Both the position numbers and the translations under genes were made by a program. Shown here in pieces: positions 24,111 to 32,743 of a DNA stretch of 41,213 nucleotides (within the stretch, counting starts at the first letter, position 1; the number at the start of each line of letters is the position of its first letter). Under the pieces are notes generated by a model that was given only the letters and a program-made list of their open reading frames with translations, had not been told where the DNA came from and made no database searches. The DNA is from JAXHTY01 sp034189225 (GTDB lineage: Bacteria > Desulfobacterota > Desulfobacteria > Desulfobacterales > Desulfosudaceae), in contig JAXHVL010000162.1 of the NCBI GenBank assembly GCA_034189225.1, positions 1 through 41,213 of the forward strand, in the 5' to 3' direction.

Positions 24111-24709
24111 AACGGCTTGAATATCTCGTCAAAGAGATCCTCGGGGGTTGATATGGCGGGGTTCCGCTGGAGTGCCTTGTCAACCAGTGCCCGCGCATCC
24201 GACACCTTGTAACCCAACTGTTCCACAAGAACGTCCATGGTCTGCTGCGTCATATCGTTCGACGGGACGGCGGCCACCGCCTGGCCATCCGTGATAAAAC
24301 GCCCCACTTTGCCCTCAAGCGTCGTAATAATGCGCTGAGCCGTCCGGGTCCCCACCCCTTTCAACCGCTCCAGCGTAGATACATTTCTGGCTTCGATGGC
24401 AGCGGCCACCTCACTGACCGGGAGTGTCAAGAACTGGGCTGCCTTCAGGGGACCGATCTTCTCCACTGTTATCAGCAACTGAAAAAAATCTTTCTCATCT
24501 TCGGTGACAAACCCGAATAAAACAGGCCTGGGCTGCCGCTCCGTCTGATAATAATAAATATAAAAATGCACCGGATCGCCCTCCGGCCTGGTTTCGATGG
24601 AGGTCATCACAAAGGCCGGAAGAACCACTTCATATCCCACCTGATTGGCCAGCAATAGAACGCGACCCACGCCCTTTTTCAGCAATGTGCCCTCAAGATA
24701 ACCGATCAT
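24107..24709 (-). CDS. ruvA: Holliday junction protein RuvA
   Basis: 200 residues from MIGYLEGTLLKKGVGRVLL at 24709; the ORF extends upstream only because it overlaps ruvC. An OB-fold (1-65), two helix-hairpin-helix motifs (KIGPLKAAQFLT and LKGVGTRTAQRIITTL), and a C-terminal RuvB-binding helical domain are visible. It tetramerises on four-way junctions. Confidence 0.96.
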   Translation of the reverse strand: MIGYLEGTLLKKGVGRVLLLANQVGYEVVLPAFVMTSIETRPEGDPVHFYIYYYQTERQPRPVLFGFVTEDEKDFFQLLITVEKIGPLKAAQFLTLPVSEVAAAIEARNVSTLERLKGVGTRTAQRIITTLEGKVGRFITDGQAVAAVPSNDMTQQTMDVLVEQLGYKVSDARALVDKALQRNPAISTPEDLFDEIFKPL

Positions 24710-25175
24710 ATCTGAACAATCCCACAACCGCCAGCGACAGGGCATCGGAGGCATGATCCGGCCGAATGGGCCCGTCATGCGACAGGAGACGCCGGACCGC
24801 TTCGGCCAATTGTTTTTTCCCGGCGTTCCCGTTGCCGGTTATTACCTGCTTCACCTCACGGACAGATACCCGTTCCACGGCGACCTCCGTCCGGTGAGCC
24901 GCCAGCAGCACAACGCCGGTCACCTGCCCCAGGCTGATACCGGACCGCGGATACGCTTTCAGGGAAAACACATCTTCTATCACCATAAGATTCGGCTGTT
25001 CGGCCGTCAGCAGCTCGGCAATCTTCGAATATATCCGGTTCAGCCGGTATCCCGGCAAATCATCCTTCGACGTGCTGATGTTGCCGTATGAATACCCGTC
25101 AACAAACGCCCCGCTGCCATGAACAATGCCGATCCCCGTATCCGCCAGGCCGGGGTCTATACCGATAACTTTCAT
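24693..25175 (-). CDS. ruvC: Holliday junction resolvase RuvC
   Basis: 160 residues. Catalytic acids: D7 in GIDPGLADTG, E67 in MVIEDVF, and D140/D144 in RPDHASDALSLA. It cuts junctions symmetrically. It overlaps ruvA by 17 nt and follows cpoB by about 20 nt. Confidence 0.96.
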   Translation of the reverse strand: MKVIGIDPGLADTGIGIVHGSGAFVDGYSYGNISTSKDDLPGYRLNRIYSKIAELLTAEQPNLMVIEDVFSLKAYPRSGISLGQVTGVVLLAAHRTEVAVERVSVREVKQVITGNGNAGKKQLAEAVRRLLSHDGPIRPDHASDALSLAVVGLFRYDRLS

Positions 25176-25195
25176 CTCTCACCCCGGCATTCCAC

Positions 25196-26077
25196 TTAAA
25201 AGGCATCCAGCTTCTTTTGTGCAAGCCCGGCCTCGTTGGAATCCGGATATTGTTCGATCAGTTTCTTCAAAACAAGACGGGCATTCATGTTCTCGCCGAT
25301 CTGGTGAAAGGCCATGCCCTGCTTCAACAGGGCCGCCGGCACTTTGTTGCCGTCCGGATAATTGTCGACCACTTTCTGATACTCCAAAATGGCCTTCTCA
25401 TACCATTTTTCCCGGTAATATGTTTCCCCGATCCAGAACCTTGCGTTATCGCACTTGTCGGAATCCGGATAGCGGTTCAACAGGGTTTCAAACCCTTCCC
25501 GGGCCGCCGCATAATCCCCGAGATCAAACACCTGCTTGGCATACGAATAGATATCGTCTTCGGTGGCATCGGCCTCAATCCCATGGTCTTGGACATCCGT
25601 CGCTCGGCTGTCGGCCGTTCCGGTCTCCGGTGCCTCGCTCTTCGCTGCTTGCCCATCGCCGGCGGCGTCGGGCGGCGGTTCAATGCCCAGGTAGGATTCC
25701 ATTCGGGTGATGCGATCGATCGGCCCCTTTTCCAGAGCGATCAGCCGGTTCTGTCGCTCGCGCTTATACTGCTCAAAGGCCTTTTTATGCTGCGTCAGTT
25801 CATAACGGGCGGACTCGATCTCGCCCCGGAGCTGTTGAATATCCTCCCGAAGGGTCCGGAAGTCAGCCTTCAGTGTGGCATTGGCCTCACGGATATCCCG
25901 GCGCTTGGTTTGCCCGTTTTTCTTAACGTAATCAATCTCCGATTTCAGCTTATAGGCCTGCTGTTCCAGAGAATCGAGCCGGGAATCCAGCGCCCTGGTG
26001 TTCTGTGTTGTCGCCAGGCAGCCGCCAAGCAAGAACCACATGCTTAAACACACCAGCAGCAAGCGGTATGAACGCAT
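25196..26077 (-). CDS. cpoB: CpoB/YbgF, Tol-Pal accessory protein
   Basis: 293 residues from the ATG at 26077 (AGGA nine bases upstream). The signal peptide ends at a lipobox-like LLGGC, so it may be a lipoprotein rather than a soluble periplasmic protein. A coiled coil (about 25-130) is followed by three tetratricopeptide units (SYAKQVFDLGDYAAAREGFETL, ARFWIGETYYREKWYEKAI, AALLKQGMAFHQIGENMNAR). It couples Tol-Pal to peptidoglycan synthesis during division. Last of the tol genes. Confidence 0.92.
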   Translation of the reverse strand: MRSYRLLLVCLSMWFLLGGCLATTQNTRALDSRLDSLEQQAYKLKSEIDYVKKNGQTKRRDIREANATLKADFRTLREDIQQLRGEIESARYELTQHKKAFEQYKRERQNRLIALEKGPIDRITRMESYLGIEPPPDAAGDGQAAKSEAPETGTADSRATDVQDHGIEADATEDDIYSYAKQVFDLGDYAAAREGFETLLNRYPDSDKCDNARFWIGETYYREKWYEKAILEYQKVVDNYPDGNKVPAALLKQGMAFHQIGENMNARLVLKKLIEQYPDSNEAGLAQKKLDAF

Positions 26078-26120
26078 ATCAGTCATATCCTGCAATTATT
26101 TTTGCCGGTTAACAATAACA

Positions 26121-26157
26121 GCAGCCGGCAGGCGGTTTTGAACCGCCTGCCGGCTGC
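26121..26157 (-). terminator. strong hairpin between pal and cpoB
   Basis: gcagccggcaggcggtt (26121-26137) is perfectly complementary to 26141-26157, a 17-bp GC-rich stem with a 3-nt loop. On the transcribed minus strand only a weak T-rich stretch (TGTTATTGTT) follows. It may be a partial terminator or an mRNA-stabilising hairpin that lets pal be made in excess over cpoB. Confidence 0.6.
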
Positions 26158-26204
26158 CCGTATCATCTCATTTACAAAAAACCCAATATCAAGAGGTTGC
26201 GGCG

Positions 26205-26768
26205 TTATTGAATTTCAAAATGGGCACGCCTGTTCTTGGCCCATGCCGCCGGAGTGCTTCTCGGATCCAGCGGCTGCTCCTCACCATAGCTGATGGTGCT
26301 CAGCCGGGACGGTTCAACCCCCATGTCCACCAAAAAATCCTTGGCGCTTTTGGCACGGCGGTCTCCCAGAGCAAGGTTGTATTCACCCGTTCCCCGTTCG
26401 TCGCAATGGCCCTCAATCACGATGGATTTATCGGGATTGTTCAACAGAAACGTGGCCTTGCGCCGGAGAATTTCCTGCGCTTCCGGGGTCAGCGTAGATT
26501 TATCAAATTCGAAATGGATATTCTCGTTTTCAAACATCTGGCGTGCTTTTTCCCGTTCTTCACGGATGGCCTCTTCCTCGACCCTCTCTTGGGTTTGCTG
26601 CTCCGCCATTTCCATGCTCGTTGTCTCTTCCTCGGGGAGCGTGCTTTCCACGGTCTCAAGCTCTTGGCTATCGGGCTTGACCTTGGGCTTTGTGCATGCC
26701 ACCGTGAACACCAGACTACAAACAGCCAGCATCATGATAAATGTTACAAAAAATCGTTGTCTTGCCAT
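26205..26768 (-). CDS. pal: peptidoglycan-associated lipoprotein Pal
   Basis: 187 residues from MARQRFF at 26768 with AGGAGGG upstream. The signal peptide ends at VFTVAC, a slightly atypical lipobox. A Glu-rich linker leads to the OmpA-like domain (about 85-187) with FEFDKSTLTPEA, IVIEGHCDERGTGEYNLALG and the peptidoglycan-binding DRRAKSAKDFLVDMGV. Anchored in the outer membrane and binds peptidoglycan and TolB. Confidence 0.96.
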   Translation of the reverse strand: MARQRFFVTFIMMLAVCSLVFTVACTKPKVKPDSQELETVESTLPEEETTSMEMAEQQTQERVEEEAIREEREKARQMFENENIHFEFDKSTLTPEAQEILRRKATFLLNNPDKSIVIEGHCDERGTGEYNLALGDRRAKSAKDFLVDMGVEPSRLSTISYGEEQPLDPRSTPAAWAKNRRAHFEIQ

Positions 26769-26794
26769 TGTTCCCTCCTGATGGTTAAAAATTT

Positions 26795-28159
26795 CTATTG
26801 ACCTGCCGCCACAGCCGGGGACCATCCGGGGCATGTCTGCTCTCCCGGCAAATCAAGCAACCGTCTCTGATCCGTACCGGCAGCGCTCATCACATAAATC
26901 TTTGGCACGCCACCCGCTCGTGTTGAACTGAATGCAATCAGACTGCCATCCGGGGCCCATGAAGGGGATTCGTTATCTCCCTGCCCTCCGGTCAGGCTGA
27001 CAATCTCTTTTGTTTCGACATCAATTACCTTGATATTGAACTCACCCGTTTCCATGGCACAATAGGCGATCCGATTTTTCTGTGGTGCCCATTCTGGTGT
27101 TGTATTGTATCCACCCTCAAATGTCAACCTTTGGATGGCCCCGGACGCGATATCCTTGATATAAATCTGCGGAGATCCGGCCCGGTTTGAGACAAAAGCG
27201 ATTCTTTCGCCATCCGGAGAAAAAGAGGGTGAAACGTCGATGCCCCAGCTTCGCGTCAGTTGTTTGATGATTTTCCCTGAGCCGGTCAGCAGATAAATCT
27301 CCTGATCTCCTGAAAAGGAAAGCGTTGCCGCCAGAGAAAACGTCTCCGGTTTCCAGGCGGGGGAAATGTTAATACCATCCCGGGAAAACACCACGCCCCG
27401 GTTCTCCGTGAGGTGTTTGATATAAAGGTCGGGATGTCCCTCCCGGTAAGAAGTGTAAGCCAGCCAGTTTCCATCGGAAGACCATGCCGGTGACAGATTG
27501 ATGCTGTTATCATGGGTAATCCGCCGGGGGTTGTGCCCATCAAAATCACAGATGTATATCTCTTTATGCCCCGATCCATTTGAAACAAAGGCAATCTTGC
27601 TTTCAAAGATCCCCGGCCCGCCGGTGAACCGCTTCATGATTTCACTGCAGAACCGGCGCACCATGGTGCGCTGATCGCCCGGCTTGCCTTTATATTTTTT
27701 GCCGATCATCATGAGCTCCTTGAACACATCGATCAGTCGCAGCTCCATGGACAGGATGCCGTCCTTCAGGGATACCCCGCCGGTTACAATAAATTCAGCG
27801 CCGATATCCCGCCAGTTTTTGCAGTTTAAAGCTTTCAGAGTAATGCCGGTTTCCGAAGGCCTTTCCAGAAAGGCGGCGCGGTTGATGATATCGAAATACC
27901 GCGTAAACGCGAGGGTCTCTGCCAGAAGGTCCGCAGCTTCAACGCTGATTGTCGACGCCACGGATTCTGGACCCTCTTTCTCAGCGGGCGCGCCTTCCGC
28001 CTTTTCTGCCGCCGGCGTTTCGGTCATGGCCTTGAACACGGGCACGGCCACCGGAATTTTAAAAAGAAACGGATTGCTGATGTTTATATAATCATATTCC
28101 GCCATGGCCAGGGCGGGAAAAAGGCAGATGAAAAGCATAATCACCGCAAATTTTTTCAC
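26795..28159 (-). CDS. tolB: TolB, periplasmic beta-propeller
   Basis: 454 residues from the GTG at 28159 (AGGAGG eight bases upstream, just after tolA). A signal peptide (VIMLFICLFPALAMA) precedes an N-terminal domain and five to six propeller repeats such as NLSPAWSSDGNWLAYTS, DVSPSFSPDGERIAFVSNRAG and NESPSWAPDGSLIAFSSTRAGG. An alanine/glutamate/proline insert near residues 50-75 is unusual. Partner of Pal and TolA. Confidence 0.95.
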   Translation of the reverse strand: MKKFAVIMLFICLFPALAMAEYDYINISNPFLFKIPVAVPVFKAMTETPAAEKAEGAPAEKEGPESVASTISVEAADLLAETLAFTRYFDIINRAAFLERPSETGITLKALNCKNWRDIGAEFIVTGGVSLKDGILSMELRLIDVFKELMMIGKKYKGKPGDQRTMVRRFCSEIMKRFTGGPGIFESKIAFVSNGSGHKEIYICDFDGHNPRRITHDNSINLSPAWSSDGNWLAYTSYREGHPDLYIKHLTENRGVVFSRDGINISPAWKPETFSLAATLSFSGDQEIYLLTGSGKIIKQLTRSWGIDVSPSFSPDGERIAFVSNRAGSPQIYIKDIASGAIQRLTFEGGYNTTPEWAPQKNRIAYCAMETGEFNIKVIDVETKEIVSLTGGQGDNESPSWAPDGSLIAFSSTRAGGVPKIYVMSAAGTDQRRLLDLPGEQTCPGWSPAVAAGQ

Positions 28160-28172
28160 CACATCAACCTCC

Positions 28173-29039
28173 TCACCGCCGGTCAGACGGCGTAAATTCA
28201 AGTCCGACCTTATAGGAATCATAGCCTTTGGGCAACGGCGGCAGCGGCTCGGATTTCAGGACCGCCTTTCGCGCGGATTCATCGTAATATTCATTGCCGG
28301 AGCGCTTATCAAACCACACATCCAGCAGCCTGCCCGATTTGGCGATATGAATGCCGATCACCGCCTTCAGGTCTTCATCGGCACCGGCAATCTGCCGGGG
28401 ATACACCCAGTTTTTCAGTATCCGGTATCGAATCTCCAGCTTGTAAAGATTGATCGCCCGGGTATCCCCGCGGCCCCCTCCACCGGAAACATTGCCGGTC
28501 GAGGGTGTTCCGGAAACTTTAATTCGCCGCTGCTTTTCCTGCACCGTCTTATCCAACCGGGACAGGGCCTCGCTCAGCCGATCCTGCTCCGGCTTTTTTT
28601 CCGCCACTTTCCGGGCCAGGTCCTCCAGCGCATCTTCAACCGTCCGATCCGGGTCAAAGGTTTTTTTCTTTAAAGAGGTTTTCAGCGCTGGTTTGCCAGG
28701 CTTCTCTTTCTTTCCCCCTATGGGCGTAGCCGGTTTTTCCGGCTTTTTGAAAGCCGGCGCCTTGACTTCTTCTGAGGGCAATGGCTGGGCGGTTTTCTGG
28801 CTTTCGGAACGACCGCCGGACAGAGCCGGTACGGATGCCGGCAGGGCAGCGAGATCCACCGTTATCACATCCGAGGAAAAGGCTTTTTTATCGCACCCCG
28901 CATAACCGGTCATGAAAACCAGCAGCCCGAAAATCAGGACATGGAGTCCCATCGACACGCCTAAGCAGGCAAAAAAGGGGCTGGATGCATCCTGTGATGT
29001 CCCATTGGCACCCGGCTGTTGGACATTTCTGTTATTCAT
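28173..29039 (-). CDS. tolA: TolA/TonB-like energy transducer
   Basis: 288 residues. One N-terminal membrane anchor (about 24-46, LGVSMGLHVLIFGLLVFMTG), a Lys/Pro-rich then charged helical spacer (about 75-180), a glycine stretch, and a TonB-type C-terminal domain (about 195-288, YRILKNWVYPRQIAG...DVWFDKRSGNEYYDESARKAV). It spans the periplasm to contact Pal/TolB. The Shine-Dalgarno is weak; it lies 9 nt after tolR. Confidence 0.9.
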   Translation of the reverse strand: MNNRNVQQPGANGTSQDASSPFFACLGVSMGLHVLIFGLLVFMTGYAGCDKKAFSSDVITVDLAALPASVPALSGGRSESQKTAQPLPSEEVKAPAFKKPEKPATPIGGKKEKPGKPALKTSLKKKTFDPDRTVEDALEDLARKVAEKKPEQDRLSEALSRLDKTVQEKQRRIKVSGTPSTGNVSGGGGRGDTRAINLYKLEIRYRILKNWVYPRQIAGADEDLKAVIGIHIAKSGRLLDVWFDKRSGNEYYDESARKAVLKSEPLPPLPKGYDSYKVGLEFTPSDRR

Positions 29040-29048
29040 AACAATCGG

Positions 29049-29477
29049 CTACTTATTTTCTTCCACGGGCCGGGTCAGCATCCCGAGCTTTTCCACACCG
29101 GCGTCCTTGATTTCGGTCATCACGCCGACCACAAACCCGTAAGCCACTTCCTTGTCCGCCTTCAGGAACACCCGCCGGTCGGCCCGGTTTTCCATGATGG
29201 TAGCCAGCTTGTCACTCAGAAACGCAAACTCGATGGGCATGTCATTTAAAAACAGCTGCCTGTTTTCGTCAATGGAAACGATCAGGCGGTCCTCTTCATT
29301 GGCCGGAATGGCCGAGGCCGAGGTTTCGGGCAGCGCCACATCCACGCCGTGCACCATCATGGGCGCCGTCACCATGAAAATGATCAGCAGCACCAGCATG
29401 ACATCCACAAACGGGGTCACATTGATATCCCCCATGAGCTGGTCGTTCCGGCTTTCATTCCCGTTATCGGCAATCAT
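29049..29477 (-). CDS. tolR: TolR
   Basis: 142 residues of the ExbD/TolR family. Membrane helix with the proton-path aspartate in VTPFVDVMLVLLIIFMV. A periplasmic domain follows (LIVSIDENRQLFLNDMPIE). AGGAAT precedes the ATG. Works with TolQ as stator of the proton-driven motor. Confidence 0.96.
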   Translation of the reverse strand: MIADNGNESRNDQLMGDINVTPFVDVMLVLLIIFMVTAPMMVHGVDVALPETSASAIPANEEDRLIVSIDENRQLFLNDMPIEFAFLSDKLATIMENRADRRVFLKADKEVAYGFVVGVMTEIKDAGVEKLGMLTRPVEENK

Positions 29478-29493
29478 TGGCTATTCCTCCCGG

Positions 29494-30210
29494 CTATTGC
29501 TTCTGGCCCGCTTTTGACTGGCGCACCTGGCGTTCGATGATATTCAGAAAATCCGCCGCAAAGCTGCGCATCTCGTTCTCCACCGTCCGGACCTTCTGGT
29601 TGAAATAATTAAACGCCACAACCGCGGGAATCGCCGCGGCCAGTCCCGCCGCCGTGGCCACCAGAGCCTCGGATATGCCCGGCGCCACAACCGCCAGGCT
29701 GGCCGAACCGCGGGCGCCGATCCCGTGAAACGAATTCATGATCCCCCACACGGTTCCGAACAGGCCGATAAAGGGGGTGGTGTTGCCCGTGGTGGCCAGA
29801 AACGGCACCAGCTGATTGAGCCGGCTCATTTCCACGCCGATGCCGCGCTGAAGGGCCCGCTCGATGCTCGAGATCATTGGCACATCAAACCCGTTGTCTC
29901 CGGTGACGCCGTCTTTTGCGCCCTGCATGCTGAACCGTTTGAACTCGGTATACCCCGCCCGGAACACCCGCGCCACCGGCGAGGCCTGCATGTTCTTTGA
30001 CTTGGCAAACGCTTCTGAAAAATCCCGCTTTTTCCAGAAATATTCCGTAAACGCAGAGGATTCCGAGAGGGCCTTTCGAACATAGCGGTACTTTAAAATA
30101 ATAATCGCCCAGGACGTTACCGAAAAAAATAACAGCAGCAGCAACACAAATTGAACCATAAACCCGGCATTTAAAATCATCGCCAGAATATCAAGTTTCG
30201 CAGATACCAT
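29494..30210 (-). CDS. tolQ: TolQ
   Basis: 238 residues from the ATG at 30210 (CAGGGAG upstream). ExbB/TolQ family: a membrane helix near residues 15-37, a cytoplasmic loop, and the two C-terminal helices with VPFLATTGNTTPFIGLFGTVWGIM and ISEALVATAAGLAAAIPAVVAFN. Forms the pentameric motor around TolR. First gene of the tol train. Confidence 0.96.
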   Translation of the reverse strand: MVSAKLDILAMILNAGFMVQFVLLLLLFFSVTSWAIIILKYRYVRKALSESSAFTEYFWKKRDFSEAFAKSKNMQASPVARVFRAGYTEFKRFSMQGAKDGVTGDNGFDVPMISSIERALQRGIGVEMSRLNQLVPFLATTGNTTPFIGLFGTVWGIMNSFHGIGARGSASLAVVAPGISEALVATAAGLAAAIPAVVAFNYFNQKVRTVENEMRSFAADFLNIIERQVRQSKAGQKQ

Positions 30211-30366
30211 CTTGGACTCCCTGCCGGTGAAAAGAATCAATCAATAAGAAACACCGGATAAAAGTTGTTAATCGGATAAGCATGTTCACATATAAGCATG
30301 TTCATATAAAGGCCCGACACCGGATGGCCCATGCCACGAGACATCCGGGCATCGATAATTTTAACA

Positions 30367-30395
30367 AGAGTATTAAATGTCCACCCGACTGTCAA
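30367..30395 (-). promoter_or_regulatory. probable tolQ operon promoter
   Basis: Minus-strand TTGACA (30390-30395), 17-nt spacer, TACTCT (30367-30372). It lies about 150 nt upstream of the tolQ start and is the only good promoter seen before the long tol-ruv-shape gene train. Confidence 0.55.
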
Positions 30396-30486
30396 GGCTT
30401 TTGAAATGGGGTTTTGGAAAGGAACAGATGGCAATCTATTTGAAAGTATTACCCCCGCGTCCTTTGCCCGGAACCAGATGCATCGC

Positions 30487-30546
30487 CCCATTGATCTTGA
30501 ACTTTTTACTTTACCGTCCCAAAATTGACTTTTTACGAGTACATCT
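30487..30546. repeat. half copy of the MITE-like element
   Basis: Shares cttgaactttttacttt, ccgtcccaaaattgac and ctttttacgagtacatc with the window-start copy, without the left half. Confidence 0.7.
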
Positions 30547-30757
30547 TCTTTGCTCATCCAAAGAAAAGTGGCAAAAGAAAGGGTGCCCCGCAGCTTGGCC
30601 TACGGCTCTCCTCGCAAACCGTCCGATTGCGGCGCTGCCTGAAACTCGCCCCTCCTTGCGTCGGGGCTCAGACAGTCAGGCAGCTTCTCCCGCAATCGAC
30701 CGCTTTGCTCGGCTGCGCTGCAAGGGGCCTGGCACGTGTTTCTGTCCAGTTTTTTCG
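30540..30757. repeat. long dispersed repeat, diverged inverted copy
   Basis: Reads, in the opposite direction to 15063-15313 and 34583-34815, aagaaagggtgccccgcagc... and gctcggctgcgctgcaaggg...gcacgtgtt. The middle is diverged. Confidence 0.65.
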
Positions 30758-31100
30758 ACAAATGAGTGTCCTGTCAATCGTCAAATGTTACTAAAATCCG
30801 GGGGGAGGCTAAACAGGGAAACTGGTTGGTTTTCTCCTAGTTCTCACGCTGAGCGTGGGAACGAGGAGAACAAAAAATAACGGCAGGAAAAACCAATCCG
30901 GCCGGCGCGGGCGTTGATCGCGGTGAGAACGCCGCGCCGCAGGATTGGGAATTTTTCATGAAGCCGTAAGGCTTGATACACAGTGGCATCAATACGATGA
31001 CAAATGATGTCTGAATTCCGCCTTAATGCCCTTCATGGTTAAATCCACTCGGTTTCACTTAGCATGAAAGGACATGAACCGAATTGATGCCCCCGAGCAC

Positions 31101-32540
31101 TTAATACCGGTAATGATCCGGTTTGTAAGGTCCTTCAACCGGGACGCCCAGGTATTCGGACTGGTGTTTGTTCAGGCGGGAAAGCTTGATGCCGAGGCGC
31201 GCCAGGTGCAGGCGGGCCACTTCCTCATCCAGGTCCTTGGGAAGGGTGTATACCTGTTTGTCCAGGTCTTCTGTGGCCAGCTTGATCTGGGCCAGTGTCT
31301 GGTTGGTGAAGCTGTTGCTCATCACAAAGCTGGGGTGGCCGGTGGCGCAGCCCAGGTTCACCAGACGCCCTTCGGCCAGCACGATGATGGAGCGGCCGGA
31401 CTTGAGGTGCCACTGATCCACCTGGGGCTTGATCACGGTCCTCTCGCAGTTCTTTTCCAGGTAGATCATCTCGATCTCGTGGTCGAAATGGCCGATGTTG
31501 CAGACGATGGCCTCATTCTTCATCTGCTCCATGTGCTCGCCGGTGATCACATCGCAGCAGCCGCTGGCGGTAATAAAGATATCCCCCTTGGACGCCAGTT
31601 CTTCCATGGTGGAGACTTCGTATCCCTCCATGGCCGCCTGAAGCGCGCAGATGGGGTCGATTTCCGTTACGATCACACGGGCGCCAAATCCCCGCATGGA
31701 CTGGGCGCAGCCCTTGCCCACATCGCCATATCCGCAGACCACTACGGTCTTGCCGGCCACCATGGTATCGGTGGCGCGCTTGATGCCGTCGGCCAGGGAA
31801 TCCCGGCAGCCGTAAATATTGTCAAACTTGGACTTGGTCACCGAGTCATTGACATTGATGGCGGGAAACAGGAGTTCGCCTTTTTTCGCCAGCTGGTACA
31901 GCCGGTTGACGCCGGTGGTGGTCTCCTCGGACACGCCCCGGATATTCTCGGCGATCTTGTGCCAGTGTTTTGGATCCCGTTCATAGGAAGCCTTGATGCG
32001 GTTTATGATGCACTGATATTCGTAGACATCATAGGTCTTGTCCAGCATGGACGGATCGTCCTCGGCCTTGACCCCCTCGTGAATCAGCAGGGTCGCGTCG
32101 CCACCGTCGTCCACGATCAGGTCGGGTCCGGTGCCGTCCGGCCATGTGAGGGCCTGTTCCGTGCACCACCAGTAATCCTCCAGGCTTTCCCCCTTCCAGG
32201 CGAATACCGCCGCCGAACCGGCCTTGGCAATGGCTGCCGCGGCATGGTCCTGGGTGGAGAAAATATTGCAGGATGCCCACCGGATATCCGCCCCGAGCTG
32301 CTTCAGGGTTTCGATCAGCATGGCTGTCTGCGTGGTCATGTGAAGGCTGCCGGTGATTTTCATGCCCTTTAACGGCTTGTCCGGTCCGTACTTTTCCCGG
32401 ACCGCCATCAGGCCCGGCATCTCATTTTCCGACAGCTCCATATCCTTGAAACCATCCGCCGCCAGGTTGATATCCGCAACCTTATGCGGCAGCGAAAGAT
32501 CCCGTTCCGGTATAATGCCTTGATTGTTTGTTGTCATAGT
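31101..32540 (-). CDS. ahcY: S-adenosylhomocysteine hydrolase
   Basis: 479 residues from the ATG at 32540 (GGGAGA upstream). NAD-binding VVCGYGDVGKGCAQSMRGFGA, catalytic region INVNDSVTKSKFDN, substrate block VNLGCATGHPSFVMSNSF, and the C-terminal KPDHYRY typical of the family. Splits SAH to adenosine and homocysteine, relieving inhibition of methyltransferases. It lies downstream of sahR on the same strand, with a repeat between. The ORF extends upstream to 32618 only through the repeat edge. Confidence 0.97.
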   Translation of the reverse strand, partial: TMTTNNQGIIPERDLSLPHKVADINLAADGFKDMELSENEMPGLMAVREKYGPDKPLKGMKITGSLHMTTQTAMLIETLKQLGADIRWASCNIFSTQDHAAAAIAKAGSAAVFAWKGESLEDYWWCTEQALTWPDGTGPDLIVDDGGDATLLIHEGVKAEDDPSMLDKTYDVYEYQCIINRIKASYERDPKHWHKIAENIRGVSEETTTGVNRLYQLAKKGELLFPAINVNDSVTKSKFDNIYGCRDSLADGIKRATDTMVAGKTVVVCGYGDVGKGCAQSMRGFGARVIVTEIDPICALQAAMEGYEVSTMEELASKGDIFITASGCCDVITGEHMEQMKNEAIVCNIGHFDHEIEMIYLEKNCERTVIKPQVDQWHLKSGRSIIVLAEGRLVNLGCATGHPSFVMSNSFTNQTLAQIKLATEDLDKQVYTLPKDLDEEVARLHLARLGIKLSRLNKHQSEYLGVPVEGPYKPDHYRY

Positions 32541-32575
32541 GCGTCTCCCTTTTCCAATATTTTCTGGTTTTAATA

Positions 32576-32731
32576 ATGACGGCTTCGTAAAAAGTCCAAT
32601 ATCTGCGTTGCGATGCATCTCTCGTCATGTCACGTACGGCTAAGTACGCTCCATTCCTCGAGATGCATCGACGTCTTGATCTTGAACTTTTTACTTTGCC
32701 GTCCAAAATACGACTTTTTACGAGTGCATCG
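32576..32731. mobile_element. MITE-like element between sahR and ahcY
   Basis: Begins tgacggcttcgtaaaaagtc and ends gactttttacgagtgcatc, imperfect terminal inverted repeats. The interior contains tgcatctctcgtcatgtcac and ttcctcgagatgcatcg, which pair with one another. It is the cleanest complete copy (about 156 bp) of the family at 1-133, 9326-9526 and 30487-30546. No transposase is in the window. Confidence 0.8.
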
Positions 32732-32743
32732 ATTATGGTGATC

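Larger units (their letters stand above)
30396..31100. other. repeat-filled intergenic region tolQ / ahcY
   Basis: No gene is supported. It holds a half MITE-like element (30487-30546), an inverted diverged copy of the long repeat (30540-30757), a 'ttctcacgctgagcgtgggaac' type palindrome (30838-30868) flanked by ggttggtttt and aaaaccaatcc, a GC-rich imperfect hairpin (about 30902-30943), and another 'catgaagccgta' repeat end (30957). Confidence 0.65.
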
